Of a DNA stretch of 64,000 bases, positions 25,450-34,958 are shown piece by piece. A model generated the notes under the pieces. The model made no database searches and had not been told where the DNA came from. It was given only the letters and a program-made list of their open reading frames with translations. Positions within the stretch are counted from its first letter, which is position 1. Each line of letters starts with the position of its first letter. The position numbers and the translations under genes were made by a program. Origin of the DNA: an uncultured Pelagibacteraceae bacterium (lineage in GTDB: Bacteria; Pseudomonadota; Alphaproteobacteria; Pelagibacterales; Pelagibacteraceae); the NCBI GenBank assembly GCA_902604245.1, contig CACKXQ010000003.1, positions 1 through 64,000 of the forward strand. The letters run 5' to 3'.

Positions 25450-25827
25450 ATGAAAAAGCTTATATTTTTTATACTTTTTTCGTCATTAATCACTTCTATA
25501 GCATTAGCAAGAAGTACAGGATGTAAAGAGGGAAATTGTGAAAATGGTTATGGCAAGTGGATTTACACAGACAAAACCACCTATGAAGGTGAATGGGTTG
25601 CAACAAAAAAACATGGCCAAGGAACCGAAACATGGCCGAATGGGTATATTTACAAAGGTGAATTTAAAGAGAGTCAGTGGAACGGTATAGGAATTTTACT
25701 TTTTCCTGATGGTTCAACATATGAAGGTGAATGGGCCAATGGTTTTATGAATGGTAAAGGTACTTTTACTTGGTCAGATGGAAAACAAAAAACAGGTATT
25801 TGGAAAAATGGAAGTTTCCAAGAATAG
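25450..25827 (+). CDS. Exported MORN-repeat protein
   Basis: A 125-residue protein with a signal peptide (about 1-20, ending IALA) and then four MORN-like repeats of about 23 residues: GYGKWIYTDKTTYEGEW, GQGTETWPNGYIYKGEF, GIGILLFPDGSTYEGEW and GKGTFTWSDGKQKTGIW. MORN repeats form elongated beta-sheets that bind lipids or proteins. Two cysteines precede the repeats (TGCKEGNCENG). The gene overlaps the start of the next gene by 20 bp, which implies coupled translation. The role is unknown; the exported location suggests envelope association. Confidence 0.8.
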   Translation: MKKLIFFILFSSLITSIALARSTGCKEGNCENGYGKWIYTDKTTYEGEWVATKKHGQGTETWPNGYIYKGEFKESQWNGIGILLFPDGSTYEGEWANGFMNGKGTFTWSDGKQKTGIWKNGSFQE

Positions 25828-26353
25828 TTTTAAAACTTTGTCAGAGCCAGTCAAACAATTTGGTGGATTAATTAGTATAATTATTCTTATCTTTTTAACT
25901 TTTTTTATTTTAAATAATATTTTTGGTGAAGGTGATGAACTGGTTGCTAAAATGAAAATTGAGGAAGAAAGAATAGCTCAAGAAAGAAAACTTAATAAGC
26001 TAATTTCTAGTCTTCCTTCAGGAGTTTTGGTTTCGTTTGATGGTACTGACAATTTTAAATTATCTGATGAATTATATGAAGCTGTTTGTAAGGCAACTAA
26101 GCTTATACCTCAACGTGCAATTATGGGCGCGAATTTTCTAAACTTTAGAGCTCATGAAATTTATACAATTAACGGAAATAAAATAGATGAAACATTTGTA
26201 AAATGGGACGATGAAAAAAATAAATGTTTTGCAGGTTTCGTTGTAAGTGGAAATAATGTTGGTGTAGATGAAACTGTAAAAGTAAGTGGAGAAGCTTTGA
26301 GTTTTTTAAGTACAGGTATTGATACAAGAGTTTATTTTATTAAAAATTTTTAA
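25808..26353 (+). CDS. Membrane-anchored protein of unknown function, coupled to the MORN gene
   Basis: About 181 residues from ATG 25808 (MEVSKNSFKTLSEPV); an earlier in-frame ATG at 25751 would overlap the MORN gene by 77 bp and add 19 residues that look like read-through of the MORN frame. One transmembrane helix lies near residues 18-38 (GGLISIIILIFLTFFILNNI). A Lys/Glu-rich coiled region follows (KMKIEEERIAQERKLNKLI), then a globular domain (~60-181) with two cysteines. It is probably a periplasmic domain on a membrane stalk. No family was recognised. Confidence 0.65.
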   Translation: MEVSKNSFKTLSEPVKQFGGLISIIILIFLTFFILNNIFGEGDELVAKMKIEEERIAQERKLNKLISSLPSGVLVSFDGTDNFKLSDELYEAVCKATKLIPQRAIMGANFLNFRAHEIYTINGNKIDETFVKWDDEKNKCFAGFVVSGNNVGVDETVKVSGEALSFLSTGIDTRVYFIKNF

Positions 26354-26419
26354 GGAGGAAAAGTAACAAATTATAGAGATTTTATTTTATCTTAAATTCG
26401 TATAACCTGAGTATTATTT

Positions 26420-27451
26420 ATGTCTGAACCAGTAATTAAATGCCAATCTGTTTATAAAATCTTTGGAGCAAACGCTGAAAGAATGCTTAAAGAAGCAAAT
26501 GGTAATGTTGATGCAAAAACATTTCAAGAAAATGGATGTATCGTAGGAGTTAATAATGCTTCTTTTGAGGTATCTAAAGGTGAAATGTTAGTTGTAATGG
26601 GTTTATCAGGATCAGGTAAGTCAACACTATTAAGGTGTATATCTAGATTAACAGACGCAACTGGTGGAAAAATTTTTATTGAAGGTCAAGACTTGCTTAA
26701 TTTAAATAACAAGGAACTAATTGATTTAAGAAGAAATAAAATGGGAATGGTTTTTCAAAGTTTTGCGCTACTTCCACATAAAACAGTTTTAGAAAATATT
26801 GCCTTTCCTCTTCAAATTAAGGGTATTAAAACTGAAGATAGTATTAATAAAGCAATGGATATGGTCAAACTTGTTGGTCTCGATGGAAGAGAAAATTATT
26901 TTCCAAGAGAGTTATCTGGAGGACAACAACAAAGAGTAGGAATTGCAAGATCATTGGCAGTTGAGCCAGATATATGGTTCTTAGACGAACCTTTCTCTGC
27001 ATTAGATCCACTTATAAGGAAAGAAATGCAAGATGAATTTTTAAGACTTCAAGAAAAATTACAAAAAACTATAATGTTTATTACTCATGATTTTGATGAA
27101 GCCTTAAAACTAGCTGATCGAATAGCAATTATGAAAGATGGAATAATTGAGCAACTAGATACACCTGCGAACATTGTTTTAAATCCAGCTACAGAATATG
27201 TAAGAAAATTTACAGAAGAAGTTCCAAGAGAAAAAGTTTTATTAATTAAAGATGTAATGGATGAAATAACCTCTGACGACATGGGTGATATAAAAGTTTC
27301 AAAAGACGAGATTATTGAAAATGTTGCTGAAAAAATATTAACACAAGAAAAAACAGTAGCTGTTACAGATGGCAAAAATAATATTGTAGGTTCAATTAAT
27401 CCTGCAAAAATTATTAATACAGTTTTTGGGGGAAGAAAAAATAATCATTAA
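26420..27451 (+). CDS. tmoW: ABC transporter ATPase, quaternary amine uptake (ProV/TmoW type)
   Basis: A 343-residue ATPase with Walker A GLSGSGKST (about 61-69), Q-loop VFQSFALLPHKTVLENIAFP, signature LSGGQQQRVGIARSLA, Walker B IWFLDEPFSALD and switch MFITHDFDEALKLADR. The N-terminal extension (residues 1-45, with NGCIVGVNNASFEVSKGE) and the C-terminal ~80-residue tail are typical of glycine betaine/proline ABC ATPases, where the tail carries CBS-like regulation; here only a short degenerate version is visible. The permease starts 3 bp after its stop. It powers TMAO or related osmolyte import together with TmoX. Confidence 0.85.
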   Translation: MSEPVIKCQSVYKIFGANAERMLKEANGNVDAKTFQENGCIVGVNNASFEVSKGEMLVVMGLSGSGKSTLLRCISRLTDATGGKIFIEGQDLLNLNNKELIDLRRNKMGMVFQSFALLPHKTVLENIAFPLQIKGIKTEDSINKAMDMVKLVGLDGRENYFPRELSGGQQQRVGIARSLAVEPDIWFLDEPFSALDPLIRKEMQDEFLRLQEKLQKTIMFITHDFDEALKLADRIAIMKDGIIEQLDTPANIVLNPATEYVRKFTEEVPREKVLLIKDVMDEITSDDMGDIKVSKDEIIENVAEKILTQEKTVAVTDGKNNIVGSINPAKIINTVFGGRKNNH

Positions 27452-27454
27452 ATT

Positions 27455-29608
27455 ATGGAATTACTTAAAAAATATCCTAAATTGTTTCAATGGTTATTTT
27501 TATTAGCTGTATTTTTTGCACTATGCTTTGCAATTGATGTTCCTGAAACTTACAAATTTATTAGAGGACAAGCAGAATTTGTAAAAGATCCTAATCAGAG
27601 TGCCTTTGTATTTCTAGGTAAAGAGGTTAGATATTACGCTTTTGATGTTTTCTGGAGATTGCCACCATTACTTGGATGGCTTCCAATTTGGATAAATGAT
27701 TCATTATTCTTTTTAATGAATGATTGGATGCCAATGGAATTTTGGAATGAAGATACGCAGGAATATAAAACACGACCTTTAGTTTTACAAATAACTAGAA
27801 ACCTAACCGCATTTATGACTTTTCTAATAGAATTAATTAGAGAGATTTTATTAGGCGGTCTTGAAACAATTGTTGCTTTTACTAGTTGGGATTGGATTGA
27901 TGCTAATCCCTGGGCAGAATTACCAGGCTTACCTTGGACTATTGTAGCAGCAGGATCAGCGATACTTGCTTATAAGTTAGGAGGTAAAGGATTGGCCTTA
28001 TATGCACTTTTATCAATGACTTACATTTCAATATTTGGACAATGGAAACCGTCTATGCAAACACTCTCTTTTATATTAGTTGCAGCACCTCTTTCATTTA
28101 TTTTTGGTTTAGGTTTGGGTGTTGCGGCATACAAAAGCAAAAGAGTAGAAAAAGCTTTATATCCAATACTTTTAGTTATGCAGACGATGCCCCAGTATGC
28201 GGTATTAGTTCCTGCACTAGTTCTTTTTGGGGTAGGAGACCATGCTGCAGTAATTATAACAATGATTGTTGCTGTGCCGCCAATGATACTATTAACTTTA
28301 TTAGGTTTAAGGGCTGTCCCCCAAGAGGTAATTGAAGCTGGTAGAATGAGTGGATGTAGTAACTGGCAGCTAATGTCAAAAGTATTAATTCCGACAGCGA
28401 GAAGAGATATTTTAATAGGAGTTAACCAAGTTATAATGGTGTGTTTTTCTATGGCAGTGATCTCTGCATTTATAGGAGCAAAAGGTTTAGGTTTTAATTT
28501 ATTATTAGCCCTAAATCAGTTGAATATTGGATTAGCATTAGAGGCAGGTCTTTGTATTAGTTTGATTGCAATTTTATTAGATAAGATGTCTTTAGCTTGG
28601 GCAAATAAACAGGTTGATTATTTTGGTAATTTAAATTTTTTTCAACGAAATAAAAATTCATTATTCTTTGGAATTATAGTAATAGTAGGTATTCTATTAG
28701 CTTACTTTGGATCAATTTATTTTAAAGACGGGTATAATTATTTATTTGAAGTTCCGCATAATAAAGGAATATCAACAGCAGACTTTTGGAATAAAGGTGT
28801 TGACTGGATATTTGATACTTTCTTTGTATATATAAAAGCATTCAACACTTGGCTAATTGTTGATGTACTCCAACCGATGAGAGCTTTATATTTGAGAATG
28901 CCAGCCGTAGCCACATTAGTTCTAGTCGTTGGAGCTGGATATTTAATTGGTGGAGTTAGATCTGCTTTAGTTGTTTGTGGTTTAACTTTATTTATAGCTC
29001 TAAGCCCATGGTGGGATAGAGCTTTAGTAACTACATACATGGCAACATTTGGTGTACTAGTATCTTGCACAATTGGATTTACTGTTGGAACTTTATGTTT
29101 TCAAAATAAACATTCTACAAACTTTATGTTAAATGTTTGTGATATATTTCAAACTTTTCCATCTTTTGTATATTTAATCCCTGTGATGATGCTTTTTGGA
29201 ATTACAGATACTTCAGTTTTAATTGCTGTAATAGTTTATGCTACGATACCAGCAACAAGATACACAATTGAGGGTCTTAGAAGTGTTCCAGCTGGACTAC
29301 ATGATGCTGCAACGATGTCAGGTGTCACAAAGATTCAAAGACTATTTAAAATAGAATTTCCATTAGCATTTCCACACATGATGTTAGGGCTCAATCAAAC
29401 AATAGTTTTTGCATTATTTATGGTGATTATCGGGGCTTTTATTGGAACAGAGGATTTGGGTCAGTATATTTTAAAAGCTTTATCAGATAAAAAAGGTGCA
29501 GGTATTGGGTTAACACTTGGAATTTGTGTTGCATTTATTGGACTAATTTTTGATAATTTAATTAGAACTTGGGTAGGACAAAGAAAAAAACATTTAGGTA
29601 TAGACTAA
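27455..29608 (+). CDS. tmoV: ABC transporter permease with two fused permease domains (ProW/TmoV type)
   Basis: A 717-residue protein with two BPD_transp domains in one chain. Each has its own EAA loop: EVIEAGRMSGCSNWQLMSKV and GLHDAATMSGVTKIQRLFKI. Residues ~1-190 carry an N-terminal helix, a long polar region (WDWIDANPWAELPG) and further helices; a periplasmic insert sits between the two halves (~420-470). Usual ProW proteins are ~300 residues with a single domain, so this is a doubled permease, as reported for TmoV-like transporters. It follows the ATPase gene with a 3-bp gap and precedes glycerol kinase by 4 bp. Confidence 0.85.
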   Translation: MELLKKYPKLFQWLFLLAVFFALCFAIDVPETYKFIRGQAEFVKDPNQSAFVFLGKEVRYYAFDVFWRLPPLLGWLPIWINDSLFFLMNDWMPMEFWNEDTQEYKTRPLVLQITRNLTAFMTFLIELIREILLGGLETIVAFTSWDWIDANPWAELPGLPWTIVAAGSAILAYKLGGKGLALYALLSMTYISIFGQWKPSMQTLSFILVAAPLSFIFGLGLGVAAYKSKRVEKALYPILLVMQTMPQYAVLVPALVLFGVGDHAAVIITMIVAVPPMILLTLLGLRAVPQEVIEAGRMSGCSNWQLMSKVLIPTARRDILIGVNQVIMVCFSMAVISAFIGAKGLGFNLLLALNQLNIGLALEAGLCISLIAILLDKMSLAWANKQVDYFGNLNFFQRNKNSLFFGIIVIVGILLAYFGSIYFKDGYNYLFEVPHNKGISTADFWNKGVDWIFDTFFVYIKAFNTWLIVDVLQPMRALYLRMPAVATLVLVVGAGYLIGGVRSALVVCGLTLFIALSPWWDRALVTTYMATFGVLVSCTIGFTVGTLCFQNKHSTNFMLNVCDIFQTFPSFVYLIPVMMLFGITDTSVLIAVIVYATIPATRYTIEGLRSVPAGLHDAATMSGVTKIQRLFKIEFPLAFPHMMLGLNQTIVFALFMVIIGAFIGTEDLGQYILKALSDKKGAGIGLTLGICVAFIGLIFDNLIRTWVGQRKKHLGID

Positions 29609-29612
29609 AATT

Positions 29613-31091
29613 GTGAAAAAATTTCTTGTTGCTATCGACCAAGGTACAACATCGTCTAGAGCAATTCTCTTTGATTTAGATGGCAATATAAAATTTACAT
29701 CTCAGTTTGAATTTAACCAATACTTTCCAAAAAATGGATGGGTAGAGCATAATCCAAATGAAATTTGGTTAACAACTCTTAAAGCTTTAAAAAAAGTAAT
29801 TAAAAAAGCATCTCTACTAAAAGGAAAAATATTAAGTATTGGAATAACCAACCAGAGAGAGACAACTATTCTATGGAACAAGAAAACAGGTAAACCAGTA
29901 TACAATGCAATTGTTTGGCAAGATAGAAGAACTCATGAGTACTGTGAAAAGCTTAAGCAAAAAAAATATGAAAATATTTTTAGAAGAAAAACTGGTTTAT
30001 TTATTGATCCATATTTTTCAGCTACTAAAATTAAATGGATCTTAGAAAACGTAAAAATTTCGAAGAAACTTCAAAAATCTAATAATTTATTATTTGGCAC
30101 TGTTGATACTTTCTTAATTTGGAAACTTACTAACGGACAACATCATTTAACAGAGGCAACAAATGCAAGTAGAACAATGTTGTTTAATATAAACAATAAC
30201 ACTTGGGACAAAGAAATTTTAAAAAAGCTCAATATCTCAAAAAGTATTTTACCTGATGTAAAAAATTCAGCGGATAATTTTGGATCAACAAATAAAAAAA
30301 TAATTGGATATGAAATTCCTATATCTGCAGTTTTGGGTGATCAACAAGCTGCAGCTGTAGGACAATCTTGTTTTAAAAAAGGATCAATTAAAAGTACTTA
30401 TGGCACAGGTGCTTTTGTAATAATGAATACTGGGTCAAAAAAAATTTTTTCAAAAAATAAATTACTAACCACAATTTGTTACAGATTAAACGGAAAAAAT
30501 ACTTTTGCTCTCGAAGGTTCGATTTTTAGCGCTGGAGCAGGTGTTCAATGGTTAAGAGATAAGTTTAAATTAATTAATAATGCTTATGACACAGAACAAA
30601 TTGCTAAATCCAAAAAAAATAATGAAGGTGTCTATGTTGTACCAGCTTTTAGTGGACTGGGAGCTCCATACTGGAGACCTGATGCAAGAGGAGTTATAAC
30701 TGGATTAACTAGAGATAGTGATTGGAAAACCTTAGTAAGAGCAGTTATAGAATCTGTGGCATACCAAAGCTATGATCTATTTAATGCCATGAGAAAAGAT
30801 GGATTAAAACCAAATATAGTAAAAATTGATGGAGGAATGGTGGAAAATGACTGGTTTTCACAGTTTTTGGCAAATATTATTGATATTAAAACAGAAAGAC
30901 CCAAAGTTTTGGAAACTACAGCACTTGGAGTTGCTTTCTTTGCTGGATACCAAATAGGAATATTTAAATCATTACATCAAATAAAGAGAAAATGGAAAAA
31001 AGATAAAACCTTTAAACCTAAACTAAGTTCTACAATTAGAAAAAAACTATTGAATGGGTGGAAATTGTCAGTTGATAAAACCTTATTGTAA
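29613..31091 (+). CDS. glpK: Glycerol kinase
   Basis: A 492-residue FGGY-family kinase starting at GTG. Motifs include AIDQGTTSSRAILFD, GITNQRETTILWNKKTGKP, IVWQDRRTHEYC, the VLGDQQAAAVGQSCF loop, STYGTGAFVIMNTG, VVPAFSGLGAPYW and a C-terminal KIDGGMVENDWF, all diagnostic for GlpK. It phosphorylates glycerol to sn-glycerol 3-phosphate. It starts only 4 bp after the TMAO permease gene, so it is likely in the same transcript, while a GpsA gene lies 1.4 kb downstream. The link between glycerol and TMAO transport is not obvious. Glycerol could come from the glycosidase operon further right. No glycerol facilitator gene is seen. Confidence 0.93.
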   Translation: MKKFLVAIDQGTTSSRAILFDLDGNIKFTSQFEFNQYFPKNGWVEHNPNEIWLTTLKALKKVIKKASLLKGKILSIGITNQRETTILWNKKTGKPVYNAIVWQDRRTHEYCEKLKQKKYENIFRRKTGLFIDPYFSATKIKWILENVKISKKLQKSNNLLFGTVDTFLIWKLTNGQHHLTEATNASRTMLFNINNNTWDKEILKKLNISKSILPDVKNSADNFGSTNKKIIGYEIPISAVLGDQQAAAVGQSCFKKGSIKSTYGTGAFVIMNTGSKKIFSKNKLLTTICYRLNGKNTFALEGSIFSAGAGVQWLRDKFKLINNAYDTEQIAKSKKNNEGVYVVPAFSGLGAPYWRPDARGVITGLTRDSDWKTLVRAVIESVAYQSYDLFNAMRKDGLKPNIVKIDGGMVENDWFSQFLANIIDIKTERPKVLETTALGVAFFAGYQIGIFKSLHQIKRKWKKDKTFKPKLSSTIRKKLLNGWKLSVDKTLL

Positions 31092-31097
31092 ATTTTA

Positions 31098-32426
31098 TTA
31101 TTTTAAAAACGTATCCATAGAGTCATCCATCGCTGATGCCCAAGGTGTATGATGAATAGGAGCTATGGATCCAGTCACAGGTGATGAAAAAGATTTATTT
31201 CTGTAAGTTGAAATATCATCCATTTTATGATGTTCCCAATCTTTAAAATGTTTTCTTATCAATTCAAAATCAATTTTTGGATAATCTGACATATCATGAA
31301 GCTCTTTGGTATACTCAGTTTGAAAATCAATCATTTGATCAGGATTTTCTAATTTTTCTTCCATAGAAACCCATTTAGAAATATCTTTTTCTATTTCACT
31401 ATCATTTGGAATCTTAATTTTATTCATTATCACATCCCTTGCTAACCATGCTTGGCAATCAAACATATTAAAAGTATGAAATTGATCCTGCATACCTAGG
31501 TACATTAGCTTATGATTATCTTGCCAAACTACTCCTTTGTATAATTTTGGTGGATATAATCTGTTGTGAGTTTTGAGACTTAGTTTTTCGTTCAAAAATG
31601 GAAAATGATGCAGGTAGCCTGTGCATAATATAATTACATCTGCTTCTTGTTCTGTACCGTCTTTAAAAATTGCTTTGTTACCTTCTAATCTATCTAGATA
31701 GTAAACTTCTTTCATACCAGAAGGCCATTTAAAACCCATTGGATTATGTCTATAACCTATGGTTACACTTTTAGCTCCATATTTATTACACTGTAGTGCA
31801 ACATCTTCAGCTGAATAACTGCTTCCAAGCACTATAACATTTTTATCTCTAAATTCTTCAGCATCTCTGAAATCATGAGAATGCATTATTCTTCCTGGAA
31901 AAGAACTCATACCCTTGTATTCAGGAATAAATGGAACTGAAAAATGTCCAGTTGAAACAATTACGTAATCAAACTTGTCAGACAAAATTTTATTGTTAGT
32001 TTTATCTTGATAGCTAACATCAAATTTATCTGAATTGTAATTTACGCTCATTACACTTGTGCTAAATTTTATTTTGCTTTTAAGATTTCCTTTACTTACT
32101 CTCCCAATTATATAATTGTATAATACTTCTCTAGGTGGAAAAGATGGGATAGGTTTTCCAAAATGCTCGTCAAAAGAATAATCTGCAAATTCCAGACATT
32201 CTTTTGGTCCATTTGACCATAAATATCTATACATACTGTTGGGTACAGGATCACCATATTGATCTGAACCAGTTCTCCAACTGTAGTTCCATAGTCCTCC
32301 CCAATCATCTTGTTTTTCAAAACATACGATTTCTGGAACCTTTTCTCCTTTTTGTTCAGCATGTTCAAAGGCTCTTAACATGGATAAACCACAAGGACCT
32401 GCACCGATTATTGCAATTTTACTCAT
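31098..32426 (-). CDS. tmm: Trimethylamine monooxygenase (flavin-containing monooxygenase)
   Basis: A 442-residue FMO. The FAD site GAGPCGLSMLRAFE, the FMO fingerprint FPGRIMHSHDF, the NADPH site VLGSSYSAEDVALQ, and stretches WGGLWNYSWRTG, YRYLWSNGPKECLEFADYS, IILCTGYLHHFPFLN and NMFDCQAWLARDVIM match bacterial Tmm closely. It oxidises trimethylamine to TMAO with NADPH and O2; related substrates such as dimethylsulfide are known for the family. It converges with glpK (6-bp gap) and is divergent from gpsA. With Tdm and TmoXWV in the same 11 kb it forms a full TMA/TMAO entry module. Confidence 0.93.
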   Translation of the reverse strand: MSKIAIIGAGPCGLSMLRAFEHAEQKGEKVPEIVCFEKQDDWGGLWNYSWRTGSDQYGDPVPNSMYRYLWSNGPKECLEFADYSFDEHFGKPIPSFPPREVLYNYIIGRVSKGNLKSKIKFSTSVMSVNYNSDKFDVSYQDKTNNKILSDKFDYVIVSTGHFSVPFIPEYKGMSSFPGRIMHSHDFRDAEEFRDKNVIVLGSSYSAEDVALQCNKYGAKSVTIGYRHNPMGFKWPSGMKEVYYLDRLEGNKAIFKDGTEQEADVIILCTGYLHHFPFLNEKLSLKTHNRLYPPKLYKGVVWQDNHKLMYLGMQDQFHTFNMFDCQAWLARDVIMNKIKIPNDSEIEKDISKWVSMEEKLENPDQMIDFQTEYTKELHDMSDYPKIDFELIRKHFKDWEHHKMDDISTYRNKSFSSPVTGSIAPIHHTPWASAMDDSMDTFLK

Positions 32427-32540
32427 ATAAACTTTATAATTTTAAAAATTTATCTTATTAATAAAATCAAAAAAATAAAACTATTTTTTCTTTAAATTTA
32501 CTTGTTATTAATGAATAGTTTATTTTTAGTTAATTTATTT

Positions 32541-33497
32541 ATGAAAAAAATTCTAATTATTGGAGGTGGAGCTATGGGGTCAGCATTCTCTGTTCCATGT
32601 ATAGATAATAATCACAAAGTATTTATAACAGAGCCATACAGTCAAAGATTTATTAAAAATTTATCATCAAAAAATAAATTTCATTCAGGTTTAAAAATTA
32701 ATCTTTCAAAAAAACTAATATTTAAAAAATATGCCAAAGAATTATTTCTTGAAAAATATGATCTTATTGTTGTTGCATTAAGTTTATCAGGTATCAATTT
32801 TATTGGTAAAGAATTAAATAATTATAGAGTAAAATCTCCAATTTTAATTCTTACAAAAGGTCTCAAATACGATAAGAGAAATAAAAAAATTACGACTATT
32901 TCTCAAACTCTTTTAAAAAATAATCCTAAATTTAATGTATCAGTTTTAAAGGGACCTTGTTTAGCAAAAGAATTAGTGAGAAAAAGTCAAACGAGTGTAA
33001 TTATAGCTAACAAGAACATTAAAACTGCAAAATTGTTAGGTAAAATGATTTCAACTAAATATTATTTAATAGAATACTCTAAAGATGTAATTGGTGTTGA
33101 AATATGTTCAGCAATAAAAAATATTTATTCCATGATAATTGGCTCTGGTTTGAGTTTGAATAAATCTTCGAGTCTTTTTCAAAAATCACTTTCAGAAATG
33201 AAATACATAACTAAACAATTAAAAGGAAAAGAAGAAACAGTTTTAAGTCTAGCCGGAGTTGGTGACTTGTATGTAAGTGCAGCGGGTGGAAGAAATAGCA
33301 AGATGGGAAACTATTTAGGACAAGGTTTTACTTTCAAAAGTGCTAAAAAAAAGTTTATGGTAAATGATACTGTAGAAGGTGAACAACTTGTGAGAGAAAT
33401 CGCGCCATTTTTTTTAAAAAAATTTAATTCAAAAAAAATTCCTTTAATGTTCAGAATGATTAGAGCAATTCTAAAAAATAAAAAATTTTTGATTTAA
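32541..33497 (+). CDS. gpsA: Glycerol-3-phosphate dehydrogenase (NAD(P)+)
   Basis: About 318 residues from ATG 32541 (MKKILIIGGGAMGSAFSVPC); an upstream in-frame ATG at 32502 would add 13 hydrophobic residues ahead of the Rossmann motif and is rejected. Other marks are VLKGPCLAKELV, a conserved lysine in GVEICSAIKNIYSMIIGSG, LAGVGDLYVSAAGGRNSKMG and MVNDTVEGEQLVREI. The enzyme interconverts dihydroxyacetone phosphate and sn-glycerol 3-phosphate. Spacing from tmm (114 bp, divergent) gives it its own promoter. With GlpK it could move glycerol carbon to glycolysis or phospholipids. The N-terminal nucleotide motif GGGAMG deviates slightly from GxGxxG/A. Confidence 0.88.
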   Translation: MKKILIIGGGAMGSAFSVPCIDNNHKVFITEPYSQRFIKNLSSKNKFHSGLKINLSKKLIFKKYAKELFLEKYDLIVVALSLSGINFIGKELNNYRVKSPILILTKGLKYDKRNKKITTISQTLLKNNPKFNVSVLKGPCLAKELVRKSQTSVIIANKNIKTAKLLGKMISTKYYLIEYSKDVIGVEICSAIKNIYSMIIGSGLSLNKSSSLFQKSLSEMKYITKQLKGKEETVLSLAGVGDLYVSAAGGRNSKMGNYLGQGFTFKSAKKKFMVNDTVEGEQLVREIAPFFLKKFNSKKIPLMFRMIRAILKNKKFLI

Positions 33498-33608
33498 AAA
33501 ATATTATATTTATTGACTTTTTGAATAAAAAAGACTTTTTTAACTTATTGTCATTCATTTCTCTCGCTGATACATTTACTTTATTAATCAACGAAAAGAG
33601 GGGAATCA

Positions 33609-34937
33609 ATGATTAAAAAAACAATAATAACCGTCTGTACACTTATATTTTTAATTTCAAATATTAGTTACGCAGACATCACTTTTTGGACTACTGAAGT
33701 TCAGCCAGCTAGAATGGCTAAACAAGAGGCAATGGCTAAAGATTTTGAAGCTAAAACTGGCATCAAAGTTGAAGTTATTCCTGTAGAAGAAAAAGATTTA
33801 GGAACAAGAGCAACTGCAGCAGCTGCAGCGGGGGATCTACCTGATGTAATCTATCATACATTACAGTATGTATTACCTTGGGCAGAAGCTGGAATATTGG
33901 ATGTTGATGCAAATAACGCTGTCGTAAAAGAACTTGGCAAAAAAACTTTCGCGCCAGGTGCTTTAAACATGGCTAAAAAAGGATCAAAAATAGCGGCTGT
34001 ACCAGTTGATGGTTGGACGCAAATGGTCGTTTATAGAAAAGACTTATTTGAAAAAGCAGGTCTTGAGCCACCAACAAGCTATGAAAATATTACTAAAGCA
34101 GTTGAAGCACTTTCTGGTGATGGAATGTTTGGATTTGTTGCTGCAACAAAAACTGACGAAAACTTTATGAGTCAGGTTTTAGAACATGTTCTTTTAGCAA
34201 ATGGAGTAAATGTTGTTAAAAAAGGCGCAATAAGAAAACAAGGCAAAAAGTTAAAAGCTTCTTTAGAGTTTTATAAAGTTATTGCAAATGCAAGTCCTCC
34301 AGGAGAATTATATTGGAAGCAATCAAGAGAATTATACTTTGCAGGAAAAACTCCTATGATAATTTGGTCTCCATTTATTATGGATGAATTAGCTGGCTTA
34401 AGAGACTCAGCGCCTCCAACAATAAATAGTGATCCAACATCTAGCGAGTTAGCTTCCAAAACTGGCTTCATCACGAACCTAAAAGGTCCTAATAATAATA
34501 AAGGGGCTGCTTGGGCTGATGTCAGATATTTTGGAATAACTGCTGATGCTGATACAGAAGAAGCAAGTGCTTTTATTAAATACTCAATGGATGAGGGTTA
34601 TACAAAGACTCTCTCAATCGCACCAGAGGGTAAATTTCCTGTGAGAAGAGGAAACTCAAGCGATCCTGAAGCATTTACAAAAGCTTGGAGTAAATTGCCA
34701 GTGGGAGTTGATAGAAAAGCACCTTTATCAGACTTATATTCAGAGGATGTTATAAATAATATCGTTGCTGGATTAGATAAGGCTCAAAGATGGGGTGTAA
34801 AAGAAGGTGAACTTTCTAGAGCTTCTAAAATTATCAATAACAAGTTTATTAATAGAATAACTAGACTTTATGTTGATGGACAGATTGATATTGATCAAGC
34901 AGTAGATATGATCAATCAAAAACTCTCTCAATTTTAA
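33609..34937 (+). CDS. CUT1-type sugar ABC transporter substrate-binding protein
   Basis: A 442-residue extracellular solute-binding protein (family 1). The signal peptide is residues ~1-22 (ending ISYA). Mature segments typical of the family are ITFWTTEVQPARMAKQEAMA, FEAKTGIKVEVIPVEEKD, AAAAGDLPDVIYHTLQYVLP, VDGWTQMVVYRKDLFEKAGL and a C-terminal helix with DQAVDMINQKL. An RBS (AGAGGGGAA) precedes the ATG. A strong hairpin lies between it and the first permease gene. The downstream GH63-like hydrolase suggests an alpha-glycoside such as glucosylglycerol or a glycosylglycerate as ligand; this is inference. No ATPase gene is in the operon. Confidence 0.85.
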   Translation: MIKKTIITVCTLIFLISNISYADITFWTTEVQPARMAKQEAMAKDFEAKTGIKVEVIPVEEKDLGTRATAAAAAGDLPDVIYHTLQYVLPWAEAGILDVDANNAVVKELGKKTFAPGALNMAKKGSKIAAVPVDGWTQMVVYRKDLFEKAGLEPPTSYENITKAVEALSGDGMFGFVAATKTDENFMSQVLEHVLLANGVNVVKKGAIRKQGKKLKASLEFYKVIANASPPGELYWKQSRELYFAGKTPMIIWSPFIMDELAGLRDSAPPTINSDPTSSELASKTGFITNLKGPNNNKGAAWADVRYFGITADADTEEASAFIKYSMDEGYTKTLSIAPEGKFPVRRGNSSDPEAFTKAWSKLPVGVDRKAPLSDLYSEDVINNIVAGLDKAQRWGVKEGELSRASKIINNKFINRITRLYVDGQIDIDQAVDMINQKLSQF

Positions 34938-34958
34938 TCTTGTAATTTAAATTTAAAT

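Noticed and set aside
25751..25807. Earlier start for the membrane-anchored gene after MORN
   Set aside because: The added residues are read-through of the MORN region in another frame; ATG 25808 puts a short tail right before the membrane helix.
27085..27375. Minus-strand open frame of 96 codons inside the tmoW gene
   Set aside because: Antisense to a conserved ATPase; Ser/Phe-rich composition typical of a shadow frame.
32502..32540. Longer gpsA start
   Set aside because: The 13 extra residues precede the Rossmann motif, which normally begins within a few residues of the start in GpsA.
33513..33541. TTGACT as a -35 element for the CUT1 binding-protein gene
   Set aside because: No matching -10 hexamer occurs 16-18 bp downstream (only a T-run).
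33523..33543. AAAAAAG-A-CTTTTTT palindrome as a gpsA terminator
   Set aside because: The stem is almost all A/T pairs with a one-base loop, so it is not a stable hairpin; it is likely chance in an AT-rich gap.
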